A DNA stretch of 64,000 bases from CBDFGS01 sp965247255 (GCA_965247255.1 CBDFGS010000011.1:248001-312000), one strand, 5' to 3'. Shown: positions 51,876 to 61,128, counted from the first letter of the stretch. Numbers and translations: made by a program. Notes: generated by a model not told the origin, from the letters alone.

Positions 51876-53516
51876 GTGGTATTTGACGTGAGTGCTACGA
51901 GCCAGGACGCCGGCGAAGTCCAAAACATGGGTGATCTGCTGGATTCGATCCAGCCGCTGAAACCCCTCCGACGCGGAGATGTCGTTGACGGCGTCGTGAT
52001 GCGGTCGGACTCCGAAGGCGCGCTTATCAATATCGGACACAAAGCGGAGGGGCGGGTGCCTCTCGGCGAGATGAAGACTGTCGAACGGGAGGGACAGGCA
52101 CCGCTAAAGATTGGAGACGAGGTCGTCGCGTTCGTCGTGAGGGGCGAGACCGCCGAAGAGGCGGCCATTTTGTCCATTGATAGGGCGGTTGGCGAGCAGG
52201 GGTGGCGGACGCTGGCGAAAGCGATGGAGTCCGGTGAGCGGGTGACGGGGACCGTACTCGGTTTCAACCGGGGTGGCGCCATAGTTGAGGCAGAGGGTGT
52301 CCAGTGCTTTGTCCCGATGTCGCAGCTCGTTACCATCTCGCGGGACAACTTCAGGGAGTTCCGCCGCCAGGCCACGCAGTCTCCAGCGTCGGACAGCTCG
52401 GCGGATGATGGCGTAAGAGCCCCGGAGGCTGGGCCAGGAGAAGCGGAAGACAAAGCCACCGAAGCCGCAGAGACGGAAGCCACAGGCGCCGAGACCGCAG
52501 AGACGAAAGCCGTAGGCGCCGAGACCACAGAGACGGAAGCCACAGACACTGAGGTCGCAGAGACGGAAGCCTCAGACGCTGAGACCGCAGAGACGGAAGC
52601 GGAAGGCCCTGAGGCCGCAGAGGCGGAAGCCACAGGCACCCAAGCCGTAGAGACGGAAGCCGGAGGCGCCGAGGTCGCAGAGACGGAAGCTGAAGGCACC
52701 GAGGCCGCGGAAGCTGAGTCCGGCGAGGTAGAGACCGCAGCCGCAGAGGCCGAAGACTCAGAGGCAGAGTCCGGCGAGGCCGAACCCGCAACGGCAGAAG
52801 CCGCCGAGGCTGAACCTGTCGAGGCTGAACCCGCGACGACAGATGCGGCCCAGACCGAGGAGAAGGTCGCGGAGCAGCCTTCCGACATCGGTAAGGAGCT
52901 GGAGCTGAAGGTACTGGAGGTCAACCGGAGCCGCAACCGTGCGATCCTCTCCGAGCGCAGCGCGATACAGGAACAGCGAGAAGAGAGAAAGGCCAAGCTG
53001 ATTCAGGAGCTCACCGAGGGAGAGGTGAGGACTGGAACGGTTACGGGCATAAGCAGCTTCGGCGCCTTTGTGGACCTGGGTGGAGCCGACGGTCTCGTTC
53101 ACATCTCGGAGTTGTCATGGAATCCGGTACGCTCTCCGGAGGAGGTAGTCCGGACCGGACAGGAGGTGCAGGTCTACGTCCTCAGGGTGGATGCAGAGAA
53201 CAACAAGATCGCGCTCAGCCTTAAGCGTCTGCAACGCGAGCCCTGGGAGACGATAGCCGACGAGCTCGAGGTCGGCGAGATAGTTGATGCGACGGTGACC
53301 AAGCTCACGGACTTTGGCGCGTTCGCCAAACTCGAAGGCTCAGTTGAAGGACTCATACACATCTCGGAGATGAGCTCCTCGGTGATCAGCCACCCGAGGG
53401 AAGTAGTCCGCGAGGGGGACGAGGTGAGACTGAAGGTGCTCAGGATCGAACCTGAGCGTCGCCGGCTCGGCTTGAGTCTTAGACAGGCTCTGGAGGTCGA
53501 AGGCGAGGCGTACTAG
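51876..53516 (+). CDS. S1 RNA-binding domain protein (ribosomal protein S1-like) with acidic insert
   Basis: 546 aa from a GTG. Four S1 domains: S1-1 about 32-105, S1-2 about 118-163 plus 337-362, S1-3 about 380-450 (GVTGISSFGAFVDLGGADGL-type core, VHISELSW) and S1-4 about 463-537 (VTKLTDFGAFAKLEGSVEGL, IHISEMSS). Between the two halves of S1-2 lies a low-complexity insert of about 170 residues, made of decapeptides such as AETEATGAET. Four S1 domains with GAFVDL cores fit bacterial S1 or its homologues, binding mRNA on the 30S subunit. A good promoter precedes it and clpC follows after 31 bases, so S1 and clpC are probably cotranscribed. Confidence 0.88.
   Translation: MVFDVSATSQDAGEVQNMGDLLDSIQPLKPLRRGDVVDGVVMRSDSEGALINIGHKAEGRVPLGEMKTVEREGQAPLKIGDEVVAFVVRGETAEEAAILSIDRAVGEQGWRTLAKAMESGERVTGTVLGFNRGGAIVEAEGVQCFVPMSQLVTISRDNFREFRRQATQSPASDSSADDGVRAPEAGPGEAEDKATEAAETEATGAETAETKAVGAETTETEATDTEVAETEASDAETAETEAEGPEAAEAEATGTQAVETEAGGAEVAETEAEGTEAAEAESGEVETAAAEAEDSEAESGEAEPATAEAAEAEPVEAEPATTDAAQTEEKVAEQPSDIGKELELKVLEVNRSRNRAILSERSAIQEQREERKAKLIQELTEGEVRTGTVTGISSFGAFVDLGGADGLVHISELSWNPVRSPEEVVRTGQEVQVYVLRVDAENNKIALSLKRLQREPWETIADELEVGEIVDATVTKLTDFGAFAKLEGSVEGLIHISEMSSSVISHPREVVREGDEVRLKVLRIEPERRRLGLSLRQALEVEGEAY
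52467..52736 (+). repeat. 30-bp coding minisatellite in the S1-domain gene
   Basis: Nine units of 30 bp, the first eight well conserved and most starting GCAGAGACGGAAGC, encoding decapeptides AETEATGAET, AETKAVGAET, TETEATDTEV, AETEASDAET and so on. Less regular Glu/Ala-rich coding continues on both sides. Confidence 0.92.
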
Positions 53517-53547
53517 ATGGCCAACACTCCGGCTAGGAGATCCAGCC

Positions 53548-56013
53548 ATGTCTGAACGATTAGACAAGTTCTCGGAGAGCGCTCGCAGGGTCTTGTCCCT
53601 CGCCCATGAGGAGGCCCAGCGGTTTAACCATAACTATATCGGTACCGAGCATATATTGCTTGGGCTCGTTCGGGAGACCGATGGCACCGCGGCCAAGATT
53701 CTGTCCAATCTTGGCGTGGAGCTGAACAAGGTCAGGTCCGCAATCGAGTTCATTATCGGTCGCGGGGAAAAGCCGGTGACGGGAGAGACCGGGCTGACGC
53801 CTCGCACCAAGAGGGTCGTCGAGCTTGCCGTGGACGAGGCTCGGCGGCTTAACCATCATCATATCTCGACTGAGCACCTCCTGATTGGCCTCATGCGTGA
53901 AGGGGAGGGCGTGGCCGCCGGCGTCCTCGAGAGCCTCGGGGTGAACCTGGACAAGGTCCGTGCGGAGGCGGCAAGGGTCCTCAACCAGGGACAGCAGGCC
54001 CAGGCAGCCGGAGGGCGCACGGGTACACGGACACCGACGCTGGACCAGCTTGGGATCGACCTCACCAGCGCCGCGCGCGCCGGCAAACTTGACCCCACCG
54101 TGGGCCGCGAGCAGGAGATACAGCGAGTCACTCAGATTCTCAGCCGCAGGACCAAGAACAACCCGGTGCTCGTCGGCGAGCCCGGTGTGGGCAAGACGGC
54201 GATCGTCGAGGCGCTGGCCCAGCGTATCGCCAACAACGACGTGCCAAGCACACTGCAGGGCCGAAGGCTCGTGACCTTGGACATGGGGGCCCTCGTCGCG
54301 GGCACTAAGTACCGCGGCGAGTTCGAGGAGCGGCTCAAGAAGGTCGTAGAGGAGATACGAAGCTCTGGTAACTGCGTGCTTTTCATCGATGAGATCCACA
54401 CGATGGTTGGCGCGGGCGCAGCGGAGGGGGCTGTGGACGCTGCGAATATCCTCAAGCCCTCACTGGCCCGCGGAGAGCTGCAGACGATCGGCGCAACGAC
54501 GCTCGACGACTACAGGAAATATGTCGAGAGGGACCCCGCCCTCGAAAGGCGCTTCCAGCCGGTGACGGTGGAGGAGCCAACCGTAGAGGAGACCGTAGAG
54601 ATACTGAAGGGTGTCAAGGGCCGTTATGAGGAGCACCACGAGCTCGAGATCAGCGATGACGCGGTGCAGGCCGCAGCGACTCTCGCGGCCCGGTTCATCC
54701 CTGACCGGTTCATGCCCGACAAGGCCATCGACCTCATCGATGAGGCTGCTTCCCGTGTCCGCATCAACTTCAGCACGGCGCCGCTTTCGGTTAGCGAGGT
54801 GACAAAGGGGCTTGAGAGCGTCCGTCACGAAAAGGACGAGGCTATTTCGGCGCGCCAGTATGAGATGGCCGCTGAACTCAGAGACCGTGAGGCGAAGCTC
54901 TCGGAGAAGCTCACTCTACTTGAGGGCGAGTGGCAAGAGGAGCGCGGCGACGAGAAGCCGCGGGTCACCCAGAACGACATCGAGGAAGTGGTGAGCATGT
55001 GGACGGGTATACCTGTTACCCGGCTGTCTCAGACCGAGACAGACCGCCTGATCCATATGGAGGATGAGCTCCACAATCAAGTAGTGGGGCAGGACGAGGC
55101 CATCACGATCGTTTCCAAGGCGGTGCGGCGGGCCCGCGCTGGAATCAAGGACCCGAAGAGGCCCGTTGGCGCCTTCATCTTCTCCGGGCCGACCGGCGTA
55201 GGTAAGACCTATCTCGTCAAGAAGCTCGCGGAGTTCATGTTCGGCAGCGAGGATGCCGTCGTCCGCATCGACATGTCTGAGTTCATGGAGAGACACTCCG
55301 TGGCGAGACTCGTGGGTGCGCCTCCCGGATACATCGGATACGACGAGGGTGGTCAGCTTACGGAGGCGGTTAGGCGCAAGTCCTATTGCGTCATCCTCCT
55401 CGACGAGATCGAGAAGGCGCACCCCGAGGTCTTCAACATCCTGCTACAGATATTCGACGACGGCCATTTGACCGACGCCAAGGGTAGAAAGGTGGACTTC
55501 CGCAACGCCATAGTAGTGATGACGAGCAACATCGGCTCAGACCTCATCCGTCAGGACAGGACTCTCGGATTCACTATGAATGCGGAAGGCGACTCAGGCG
55601 CACGAGCGATCTACGAGCGCATGAAGAACAACGTACTGGACGAGATCAAGCGCTTCTTTCGACCGGAGTTCCTGAACAGGATTGATGGCACCGTGGTGTT
55701 CCACGCGCTCAGCCGCGAGCAGATGAACGAGGTCGTAGAGATAGACATCAAGGAGGTCGCCTCGGGTCTTCTCGAGAAGGGAATTAACCTCGAGGTCACC
55801 GATGCTGCGAAGGTGTGGATGGCGGATAAGGGTTACGACCCGTTGTTCGGAGCCCGCCCGCTTCGTCGAGTGATCCAGGACAGCGTAGAAGACAAGCTGT
55901 CCGACGCGATACTGAACGGCAAATTGAACCCCGGCGACACCGCCGTAGTCGACATATCCGACGACGAGACGACCGTCACTGCGGAGTCGCCGTTCCCGGT
56001 GGCATCCGCCTAA
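53548..56013 (+). CDS. clpC: ATP-dependent Clp protease ATP-binding subunit ClpC
   Basis: 821 aa. Double Clp-N repeats (about 1-145: RVLSLAHEEAQRFNHNYIGT and the second copy RVVELAVDEARRLNHHHIST), AAA module 1 with Walker A GEPGVGKT and Walker B VLFIDEIHTM, a UVR-type middle domain (SARQYEMAAELRDREAKLSE), AAA module 2 with GPTGVGKT and VILLDEIEKAHPEVFNILLQ, and the C-terminal ClpB-D2 small domain (FGARPLRRVIQDSVEDKLSD). It unfolds substrates and feeds them to ClpP, with adaptor-dependent targeting in many bacteria. Length and order are typical. A strong terminator follows. Confidence 0.96.
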   Translation: MSERLDKFSESARRVLSLAHEEAQRFNHNYIGTEHILLGLVRETDGTAAKILSNLGVELNKVRSAIEFIIGRGEKPVTGETGLTPRTKRVVELAVDEARRLNHHHISTEHLLIGLMREGEGVAAGVLESLGVNLDKVRAEAARVLNQGQQAQAAGGRTGTRTPTLDQLGIDLTSAARAGKLDPTVGREQEIQRVTQILSRRTKNNPVLVGEPGVGKTAIVEALAQRIANNDVPSTLQGRRLVTLDMGALVAGTKYRGEFEERLKKVVEEIRSSGNCVLFIDEIHTMVGAGAAEGAVDAANILKPSLARGELQTIGATTLDDYRKYVERDPALERRFQPVTVEEPTVEETVEILKGVKGRYEEHHELEISDDAVQAAATLAARFIPDRFMPDKAIDLIDEAASRVRINFSTAPLSVSEVTKGLESVRHEKDEAISARQYEMAAELRDREAKLSEKLTLLEGEWQEERGDEKPRVTQNDIEEVVSMWTGIPVTRLSQTETDRLIHMEDELHNQVVGQDEAITIVSKAVRRARAGIKDPKRPVGAFIFSGPTGVGKTYLVKKLAEFMFGSEDAVVRIDMSEFMERHSVARLVGAPPGYIGYDEGGQLTEAVRRKSYCVILLDEIEKAHPEVFNILLQIFDDGHLTDAKGRKVDFRNAIVVMTSNIGSDLIRQDRTLGFTMNAEGDSGARAIYERMKNNVLDEIKRFFRPEFLNRIDGTVVFHALSREQMNEVVEIDIKEVASGLLEKGINLEVTDAAKVWMADKGYDPLFGARPLRRVIQDSVEDKLSDAILNGKLNPGDTAVVDISDDETTVTAESPFPVASA

Positions 56014-56067
56014 GGGCAGTCGGACCCGAGACCTCGGGTCGACTGACCCAGTAGAGACCGAAGCTTT

Positions 56068-56110
56068 GTCCGGGGTCCCAGACAGACATCTGGGGCCCCG
56101 GACTCTTTTT
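56068..56110 (+). terminator. rho-independent terminator after clpC
   Basis: GTCCGGGGTCCCAGA pairs with TCTGGGGCCCCGGAC (one mismatch) around a 6-base loop (56068-56103), followed by TCTTTTT. It ends the S1-clpC transcript. Confidence 0.85.
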
Positions 56111-56235
56111 CCCCTCCCTGAGCATCCCAACAGCTATAGGCTGGCCTGCGTGCCGTGGTGCGCCAACACTTGCTAGAATAGTGGCGCGAGAATCGATCAC
56201 AGACTAGGTTTACCGTATGTCACTCTTCGTCGCGA

Positions 56236-56472
56236 TTCTCATGGCCACGAAGAATCTAAGGCCGCTGGCGCCAAGGGTTAGACCCCTCGTCCCGTGGCGG
56301 CACTTGGGGTGGCAGGACGTGGGCAACAATCTCGCCGCAATGGAGGCCGAGGAGCAGCTCGTGTCGTTCCGAGCCCAGCGAGGAATCTAGGGCCATGGCA
56401 GCAAAGTGTCGACACGGAACGGAGCCGCCGGCGCTCTTAGACCCTTCGCCCCATGGCGAGGCTCAGGGCGAC
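56236..56472 (-). repeat. dispersed repeat R1, reversed copy, with a degenerate second copy
   Basis: 56362-56472 is the reverse complement of the R1 element (GTCGTTCCGAGCCCAGCGAG at one end; TTAGACCCTTCGCC and CTCAGGGCGAC at the other). A weaker similar arrangement lies at 56236-56330. They fill the 557-base gap between clpC and radA (56014-56570), together with the clpC terminator and TGCTAGAAT (56171-56179), a possible extended -10. Translated extensions of radA through this repeat are therefore not coding. Confidence 0.75.
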
Positions 56473-56570
56473 AGGACTTGGGCGATGACTTCAATAACAC
56501 CACTGCAGGAACGAGCCCACGCACCCGCCCATGGGGCAGTTCAACCTTCGACCCAGGACACTTGTTAGGA

Positions 56571-57998
56571 ATGGCCAAGACGACCGGTAGAAGCGTATTC
56601 GTCTGCGAGCGCTGCGGGAACGAGAGCCCGAAGTGGGAGGGGAAATGTCCCTCCTGCGGCGAGTGGAACACGTTATTCGAGCATCGGGCCGATGTGCGGG
56701 GAGACCGTGGCCGTTCATGGTCGACAAGCTGGAACACCCCCGTTCAGGAGCTGTCCGAGGTGTCGGTCGATGAGCAGCCGCGGCTCGAGGTCTCATCGGC
56801 CGAGGTGAATCGCGTGCTGGGAGGCGGGATCGTGCCCGGGTCGGTGGTTCTCCTCGCCGGTGAGCCGGGAATAGGGAAGTCGACTCTGCTCTTGAGACTG
56901 GCCGCCGACATCGCCTCGACCGCGGGGCAGGCGCTGTACGTCGCCGGGGAGGAGTCCGCCGCTCAGGTGAGGATGCGGGCCGACCGGCTGGGCATAGACG
57001 GCAAGAGGATGCTCCTGCTTCAGGCTACGGCCCTGGACGAGGTGATGGGCCAGCTGGAGGAAGTCAAACCGGCGTTTGTCCTGGTCGACTCTATCCAGAC
57101 CATCCACGACGACACCCTCACCTCTACCGCCGGGAGCGTTGGCCAAATTAGGGAGTGCGCCCGCGTCCTGATGACGTGGGCCAAGTCTCAGGGCGTGCCG
57201 ATGTTTCTGACGGGCCACGTGACCAAAGAGGGGGATATCGCCGGGCCAAGGATACTCGAGCACATGGTGGACGTGGTCTTGTACATGGAGGGCGACCCAA
57301 TAAGCTCCTGGCGCCTTCTCCGAGGAGTCAAGAACAGGTTCGGTTCTACCAACGAGGTTGGCGTCCTGGAGATGGGTGAGCTAGGGCTGACGGACGTTGC
57401 GGACCCGTCGCAGGAGTTCCTCTCGCAGCGCAGCGAGGGGGCGGTGGGCTCCGTGGTGGTCCCGACGCTCGAGGGCACCAGGCCGCTCCTGGTTGAGGTC
57501 CAGGCCCTGACCAGCCCGTCGGTTCTACCCGCTCCGCGGCGAATTGCCACCGGCATCGAATTCAACCGCCTGCTGCTGGTGTGCGCCGTCCTAACGCGCA
57601 GGGCCGGACTATCGCTGGCGAACCAGGACGTCGTGGTCAACGTTACCGGCGGACTCAGAATCAGTGAGCCGGCGGCGGACCTGGGTGTTGCGGTCGCTAT
57701 TGCGTCCAGTCTTCGCAACGCGCCGGTTGAGCCGCAGTTGGCCGCAATAGGAGAGGTCGGGCTGACCGGCGAGATCCGCCGCGTGGGGCAGCTCCCGCGG
57801 CGCATAGCCGAGGCGGCCCGTCTGGGGCTGAGGACGTGCCTGGTGCCGCCGGGGGTCGACGGGCGGCCCGGCGGCCCTGACGAGATGGTTGCCACGCCGG
57901 TTAGCACTATCAGGAGCGCCTTGCGGGCCGCGATCAAGTCCGGCGGCCGCGCGGCGGCCGACGAGGCAGACGACCTCTGGGCTCGGAGCGGTGAATAG
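56571..57998 (+). CDS. radA: DNA repair protein RadA/Sms
   Basis: 475 aa from the ATG at 56571. Landmarks: the N-terminal four-cysteine zinc finger FVCERCGNESPKWEGKCPSC, the RecA-like Walker A LLAGEPGIGKSTLLLRLAAD, ALYVAGEESAAQVRMRADRL, Walker B FVLVDSIQTI, the KNRFGSTNEVGVLEMGELGL block containing the RadA-specific KNRFG motif, and the Lon-like C-terminal domain (LSLANQDVVVNVTGGLRISE, GEVGLTGEIRRVGQLPRRIA). It helps process recombination intermediates. An in-frame upstream ATG at 56406 lies in dispersed repeat R1 and is rejected. larC follows after about 60 bases. Confidence 0.96.
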   Translation: MAKTTGRSVFVCERCGNESPKWEGKCPSCGEWNTLFEHRADVRGDRGRSWSTSWNTPVQELSEVSVDEQPRLEVSSAEVNRVLGGGIVPGSVVLLAGEPGIGKSTLLLRLAADIASTAGQALYVAGEESAAQVRMRADRLGIDGKRMLLLQATALDEVMGQLEEVKPAFVLVDSIQTIHDDTLTSTAGSVGQIRECARVLMTWAKSQGVPMFLTGHVTKEGDIAGPRILEHMVDVVLYMEGDPISSWRLLRGVKNRFGSTNEVGVLEMGELGLTDVADPSQEFLSQRSEGAVGSVVVPTLEGTRPLLVEVQALTSPSVLPAPRRIATGIEFNRLLLVCAVLTRRAGLSLANQDVVVNVTGGLRISEPAADLGVAVAIASSLRNAPVEPQLAAIGEVGLTGEIRRVGQLPRRIAEAARLGLRTCLVPPGVDGRPGGPDEMVATPVSTIRSALRAAIKSGGRAAADEADDLWARSGE

Positions 57999-58057
57999 GG
58001 AAGCCGGCCGACTCCACGAGCCGCCCGCCGGCGGATACTTCCTCAGGAGACCTTGAC

Positions 58058-59245
58058 CTGAAGACTGCCTACTTCCAGTGTATCGGTGGCGCAAGTGGGG
58101 ACATGGTCCTCGGCGCCCTTATCGATGCCGGGGTCCCGGTCGGCGAGCTAAGCGCCTCGTTGGCAACGCTTGGCGTGCATGGGTTTCAGCTGTCGGCCGA
58201 GCGCGGGCGGCGTGGAGGGCTCACTGGGACGCTGGCGTCCGTCACGATCGACGAGAGAGCCCGCCGATTTACGCGCGTCCATGATCTCCTGGAGGTGGTC
58301 AGAAGCTCGTCGCTGCCGCCCCGGGTGGTGGAGGGCGCGGTCCGCGTCTTTCGCCGTCTTGAGGAAGCCGAGGCGGCCGCGCACGGCGTCTCATCCGAGG
58401 AGGTCGAGCTACACGAGCTGGGCAGCGTCGACACCCTGGTGGATGTCGTTGGAGCCCTGTTGGGTCTCGACGCGCTGGGTGTTGAGCGAGTTTACGCGTC
58501 GCCGCTGCCCTCGGGTTCAGGGACCGTCGACAGTGAGCACGGCATGTTGCCGGTCCCGGCGCCAGTAACCGCGCATCTGCTGGCTGCGGCGAGGGCTCCG
58601 GTGATCGCCCCGCCAGCCGGCTCCGGAGACGCCGGCGAGATGGTCACCCCCACCGGCGCCGCCCTCATCACCACCCTGGCGACGTTTGAGCAACCCCCAA
58701 TGAACCTGGAACGTATCGGATACGGCCTCGGGACGCGAGACTCGCCCCACTACCCAAATGCGCTAGGGCTCTGGGTAGGAGAGACAACGGGGCCCACGCA
58801 GACTACTGAGATCACGCTGATCGAGACGAATATCGACGACATGAGCGCCGAGGTGCTGGGGTTCGTCCAGGAGCGGCTGTTCGCCATCGGCGCTCGCGAC
58901 GTGTGGTTCACCCCTATCCAGATGAAGAAGGGCCGCCCGGGGACGATGCTGAGCGCGCTCGTGCCCAACGACCTCGAACGCGAGGCGGCTGAGCTGGTCC
59001 TGCGCGAGACCACAACCCTGGGGGTCCGAGTGCGGCCCGCACGGCGCTACGAGGCGGAGCGGGAGACCGTCGAGGTCGCGACCAGCCTTGGCTCAGCCAG
59101 GGTCAAGGTCAAACGGCTGGAGGGTGCCATCGTCGCCGTCTCCCCCGAGTACGAGGACTGCCGCAAGATAGCGCTCGAGCGTGGCATCCCGCTCCAGGAC
59201 GTGCTCAGGACCGTGCAGAACGAGGCATCTGAGGAGCTAGGGTAG
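58058..59245 (+). CDS. larC: nickel pincer cofactor biosynthesis protein LarC
   Basis: About 396 aa. LarC inserts nickel into the pyridinium pincer cofactor of lactate racemase and related enzymes. The conserved N terminus is LKTAYFQCIGGASGDMVLGA, matching the family's YFDCxGGxSGDM, so the first ATG at 58103 would cut it short. The only in-frame start that restores it is CTG at 58058, eight bases after AGGAG. Further landmarks: EVELHELGSVDTLVDVVGAL, LPSGSGTVDSEHGMLPVPAP, PTGAALITTLATF, ETNIDDMSAEVLGFVQERLF and YEDCRKIALERGIPLQDVL. A single intact frame, unlike the split larC of Lactobacillus. No larA, larB or larE is nearby. Confidence 0.88.
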   Translation: MKTAYFQCIGGASGDMVLGALIDAGVPVGELSASLATLGVHGFQLSAERGRRGGLTGTLASVTIDERARRFTRVHDLLEVVRSSSLPPRVVEGAVRVFRRLEEAEAAAHGVSSEEVELHELGSVDTLVDVVGALLGLDALGVERVYASPLPSGSGTVDSEHGMLPVPAPVTAHLLAAARAPVIAPPAGSGDAGEMVTPTGAALITTLATFEQPPMNLERIGYGLGTRDSPHYPNALGLWVGETTGPTQTTEITLIETNIDDMSAEVLGFVQERLFAIGARDVWFTPIQMKKGRPGTMLSALVPNDLEREAAELVLRETTTLGVRVRPARRYEAERETVEVATSLGSARVKVKRLEGAIVAVSPEYEDCRKIALERGIPLQDVLRTVQNEASEELG

Positions 59246-59358
59246 GGAGATGGACCGCACGGCTTGTACGGGGGCTCGGGCCCTGCACGTCGCCGTTGAC
59301 GGCGTAAAAACCTGAGGACTGCCCGCTTGTTTGTCGGCCCGCGTCTATACGTTTCCCA

Positions 59359-59367
59359 TGCTACAAT
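59359..59367 (+). promoter_or_regulatory. extended -10 upstream of iscS
   Basis: TGCTACAAT, the same nonamer as at 12402 and 51724, 45 bases before the iscS ATG. The 35-region has no clear match. Confidence 0.4.
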
Positions 59368-59412
59368 GAACCCGTATGAGCGTTCCGCTGATTCACTCCG
59401 AAGACCGCTGGT

Positions 59413-60606
59413 ATGACCTCCTCTAACAAGCTGATATACATGGACCACGCCGCCACCACCCCCGTGCGGGAGGAGGTGTTCGAGGCGATGCGTCCGCACT
59501 TCAGCCAGAGCTTCGGCAACCCGTCCAGTATCTACACCCTTGCGCAGGAAGCCCATAAGGCCCTGGACGACGCGCGAGACACCGTCGCTCGTGTCCTCGG
59601 CGCGCGACGGAGCGAGGTGGTGTTCACCTCGGGGGGTACCGAGTCCGATAACGCCGCGATCAAGGGCGCGGCCCACGCGCTGCGCGATCAGGGCAACCAC
59701 ATCGTCACATCGGCCATCGAGCACCACGCCGTCTTGCACACATGCGACCAGCTCGAAGGCCTCGGGTTCGACGTGACCTACCTGCCGGTGGACCGGTATG
59801 GGCTGGTCGACCCTCAGGATGTCCTAAGCGCCATCGGTGAGCGGACCACCGTCGTCAGCGTCATGCTCGCCAACAACGAGATCGGCACCATCGAGCCGGT
59901 GGCCGAGATCGCTGAAGTGGTCAAGGAGGAAGCGCGACGGCGGGGCAAGACCATCGTCGTTCACACCGACGCTGTGCAGGCGGCGGGACTCGTCGAACTG
60001 GACGTGCGAGAGCTCGGCGTCGACATGCTGAGCCTGTCCGCACACAAGTTCCACGGCCCAAAGGGCGTCGGCGCACTGTATATCAGAAGGGGCACACCCT
60101 TTGAGCCGCAGCAGATGGGCGGCGGCCAGGAACGGCAGCGCCGCTCCGGTACCGAGAACGTGCCAGGCGTCGTCGGTATGGCGGAGGCGCTGAGACTCGC
60201 TGCCGAGGAGCGCGAGGGCCTGGTGGTGCACTGCCGACGCCTACGGGAAAAAATTGTCTCGACCATCGAAGAGAGGGTGGAGGGGGCGCGTCTGAACGGC
60301 CACCCGACGACACGGCTTGCCAACAACGTCAACTTCTCCTTCGAGGCCGTGGAAGGAGAGCCGATTCTGTTGGGCTTGGACTTCGCCGGGGTATGCGCGT
60401 CCAGCGGTAGCGCGTGCTCGTCGGCATCGCTCGAGCCGTCGCACGTATTAACCGCGATAGGGCTCTCGCCGGAGACCGCTCAGGGTAGCCTTCGGATCAC
60501 GCTGGGCGCCGTTAATACCGATAGTGAGGTCGACTACGTACTCGAAACGCTGATCGGGCTCGTGGAGCGACTGCGAGCCATGCCCTCGCTATCGGCGGTG
60601 ACGTGA
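59413..60606 (+). CDS. iscS: cysteine desulfurase, IscS/NifS family
   Basis: 397 aa, PLP enzyme that takes sulfur from cysteine for iron-sulfur clusters, tRNA thiolation and, in some bacteria, cofactor sulfuration or selenium transfer. Landmarks: YMDHAATTPVREEVFEAMRP, FGNPSSIYTLAQEAHKALDD, FTSGGTESDNAAIKGAAHAL, the PLP lysine in LSLSAHKFHGPKGVGALYIR, and the active-site Cys loop ASSGSACSSASLEPSHVLTA (IscS-type SSGSAC with a long loop). No iscR, iscU or thiI is adjacent; an IscA-like gene lies about 8 kb away. Confidence 0.94.
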   Translation: MTSSNKLIYMDHAATTPVREEVFEAMRPHFSQSFGNPSSIYTLAQEAHKALDDARDTVARVLGARRSEVVFTSGGTESDNAAIKGAAHALRDQGNHIVTSAIEHHAVLHTCDQLEGLGFDVTYLPVDRYGLVDPQDVLSAIGERTTVVSVMLANNEIGTIEPVAEIAEVVKEEARRRGKTIVVHTDAVQAAGLVELDVRELGVDMLSLSAHKFHGPKGVGALYIRRGTPFEPQQMGGGQERQRRSGTENVPGVVGMAEALRLAAEEREGLVVHCRRLREKIVSTIEERVEGARLNGHPTTRLANNVNFSFEAVEGEPILLGLDFAGVCASSGSACSSASLEPSHVLTAIGLSPETAQGSLRITLGAVNTDSEVDYVLETLIGLVERLRAMPSLSAVT

Positions 60607-60703
60607 CGCATTCGCGGGCCGCGCGGAGGAACCCGGGGCTCCGAGGGCGCATCTAACATGTATACGGAGCCGTAGCAAGGGCTCCAATAATAGTGGAGGC
60701 GAT

Positions 60704-61030
60704 ATGAGTCATCCGATCAAGATTACCGACGACACCTTCGACGAGGAGGTGATCAAGTCAGACGTCCCCGTCATGGTGGACTTCTGGGCGGGCTGGTGTG
60801 CGCCATGCAAGATAATCGCGCCTATCATGGAGGACCTCGCCGAGGAGTATGACGGCAAGGTCAAGTTCGCCAAGATGGACGTCGACGATAACCCCAAGGT
60901 ACCTATGACCTACGGCATCAGAGGTATCCCGACGCTGTTGATCTTCAACGGCGGCGTCTCGGTGGACCAGGTGGTCGGAGCCGTGCCGAAGCAGGTCCTC
61001 AAGCAGCGGCTGGAGAAGGCGATAGCCTAG
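60704..61030 (+). CDS. trxA: thioredoxin
   Basis: 108 aa. Landmarks: VPVMVDFWAGWCAPCKIIAP with a WCAPC active site (more often WCGPC), KVKFAKMDVDDNPKVPMTYG and the cis-proline segment IRGIPTLLIFNGG. The GGAGG ribosome site sits well before the ATG. It is a general disulfide reductant. Decayed element sequence follows 65 bases after its stop. Confidence 0.95.
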   Translation: MSHPIKITDDTFDEEVIKSDVPVMVDFWAGWCAPCKIIAPIMEDLAEEYDGKVKFAKMDVDDNPKVPMTYGIRGIPTLLIFNGGVSVDQVVGAVPKQVLKQRLEKAIA

Positions 61031-61094
61031 GTTACCCGAAACGTCCCGGCGGAAGAGTCGGACCCGACCCGCCGCGACCTTGGTTGAAGACCTC

Positions 61095-61128
61095 GGAGCG
61101 GATGGGCTCCGGTGGGCCTTCGCGGACT
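61095..61128 (+). repeat. partial copy of selC (5' half)
   Basis: 34 bases that match the first part of the tRNA-Sec gene (62863-62895) with one extra C; they run from the acceptor 5' strand through the D arm to GGACT of the anticodon stem. It is in the same orientation. Downstream, from 61129, the sequence is unrelated to the rest of selC. It is read here as the left attachment-site remnant of an integrative element. Confidence 0.8.

Noticed and set aside
56406..56570. 55-codon N-terminal extension of radA
   Set aside because: It lies in a reversed copy of dispersed repeat R1, and RadA starts directly before its zinc finger at 56571.
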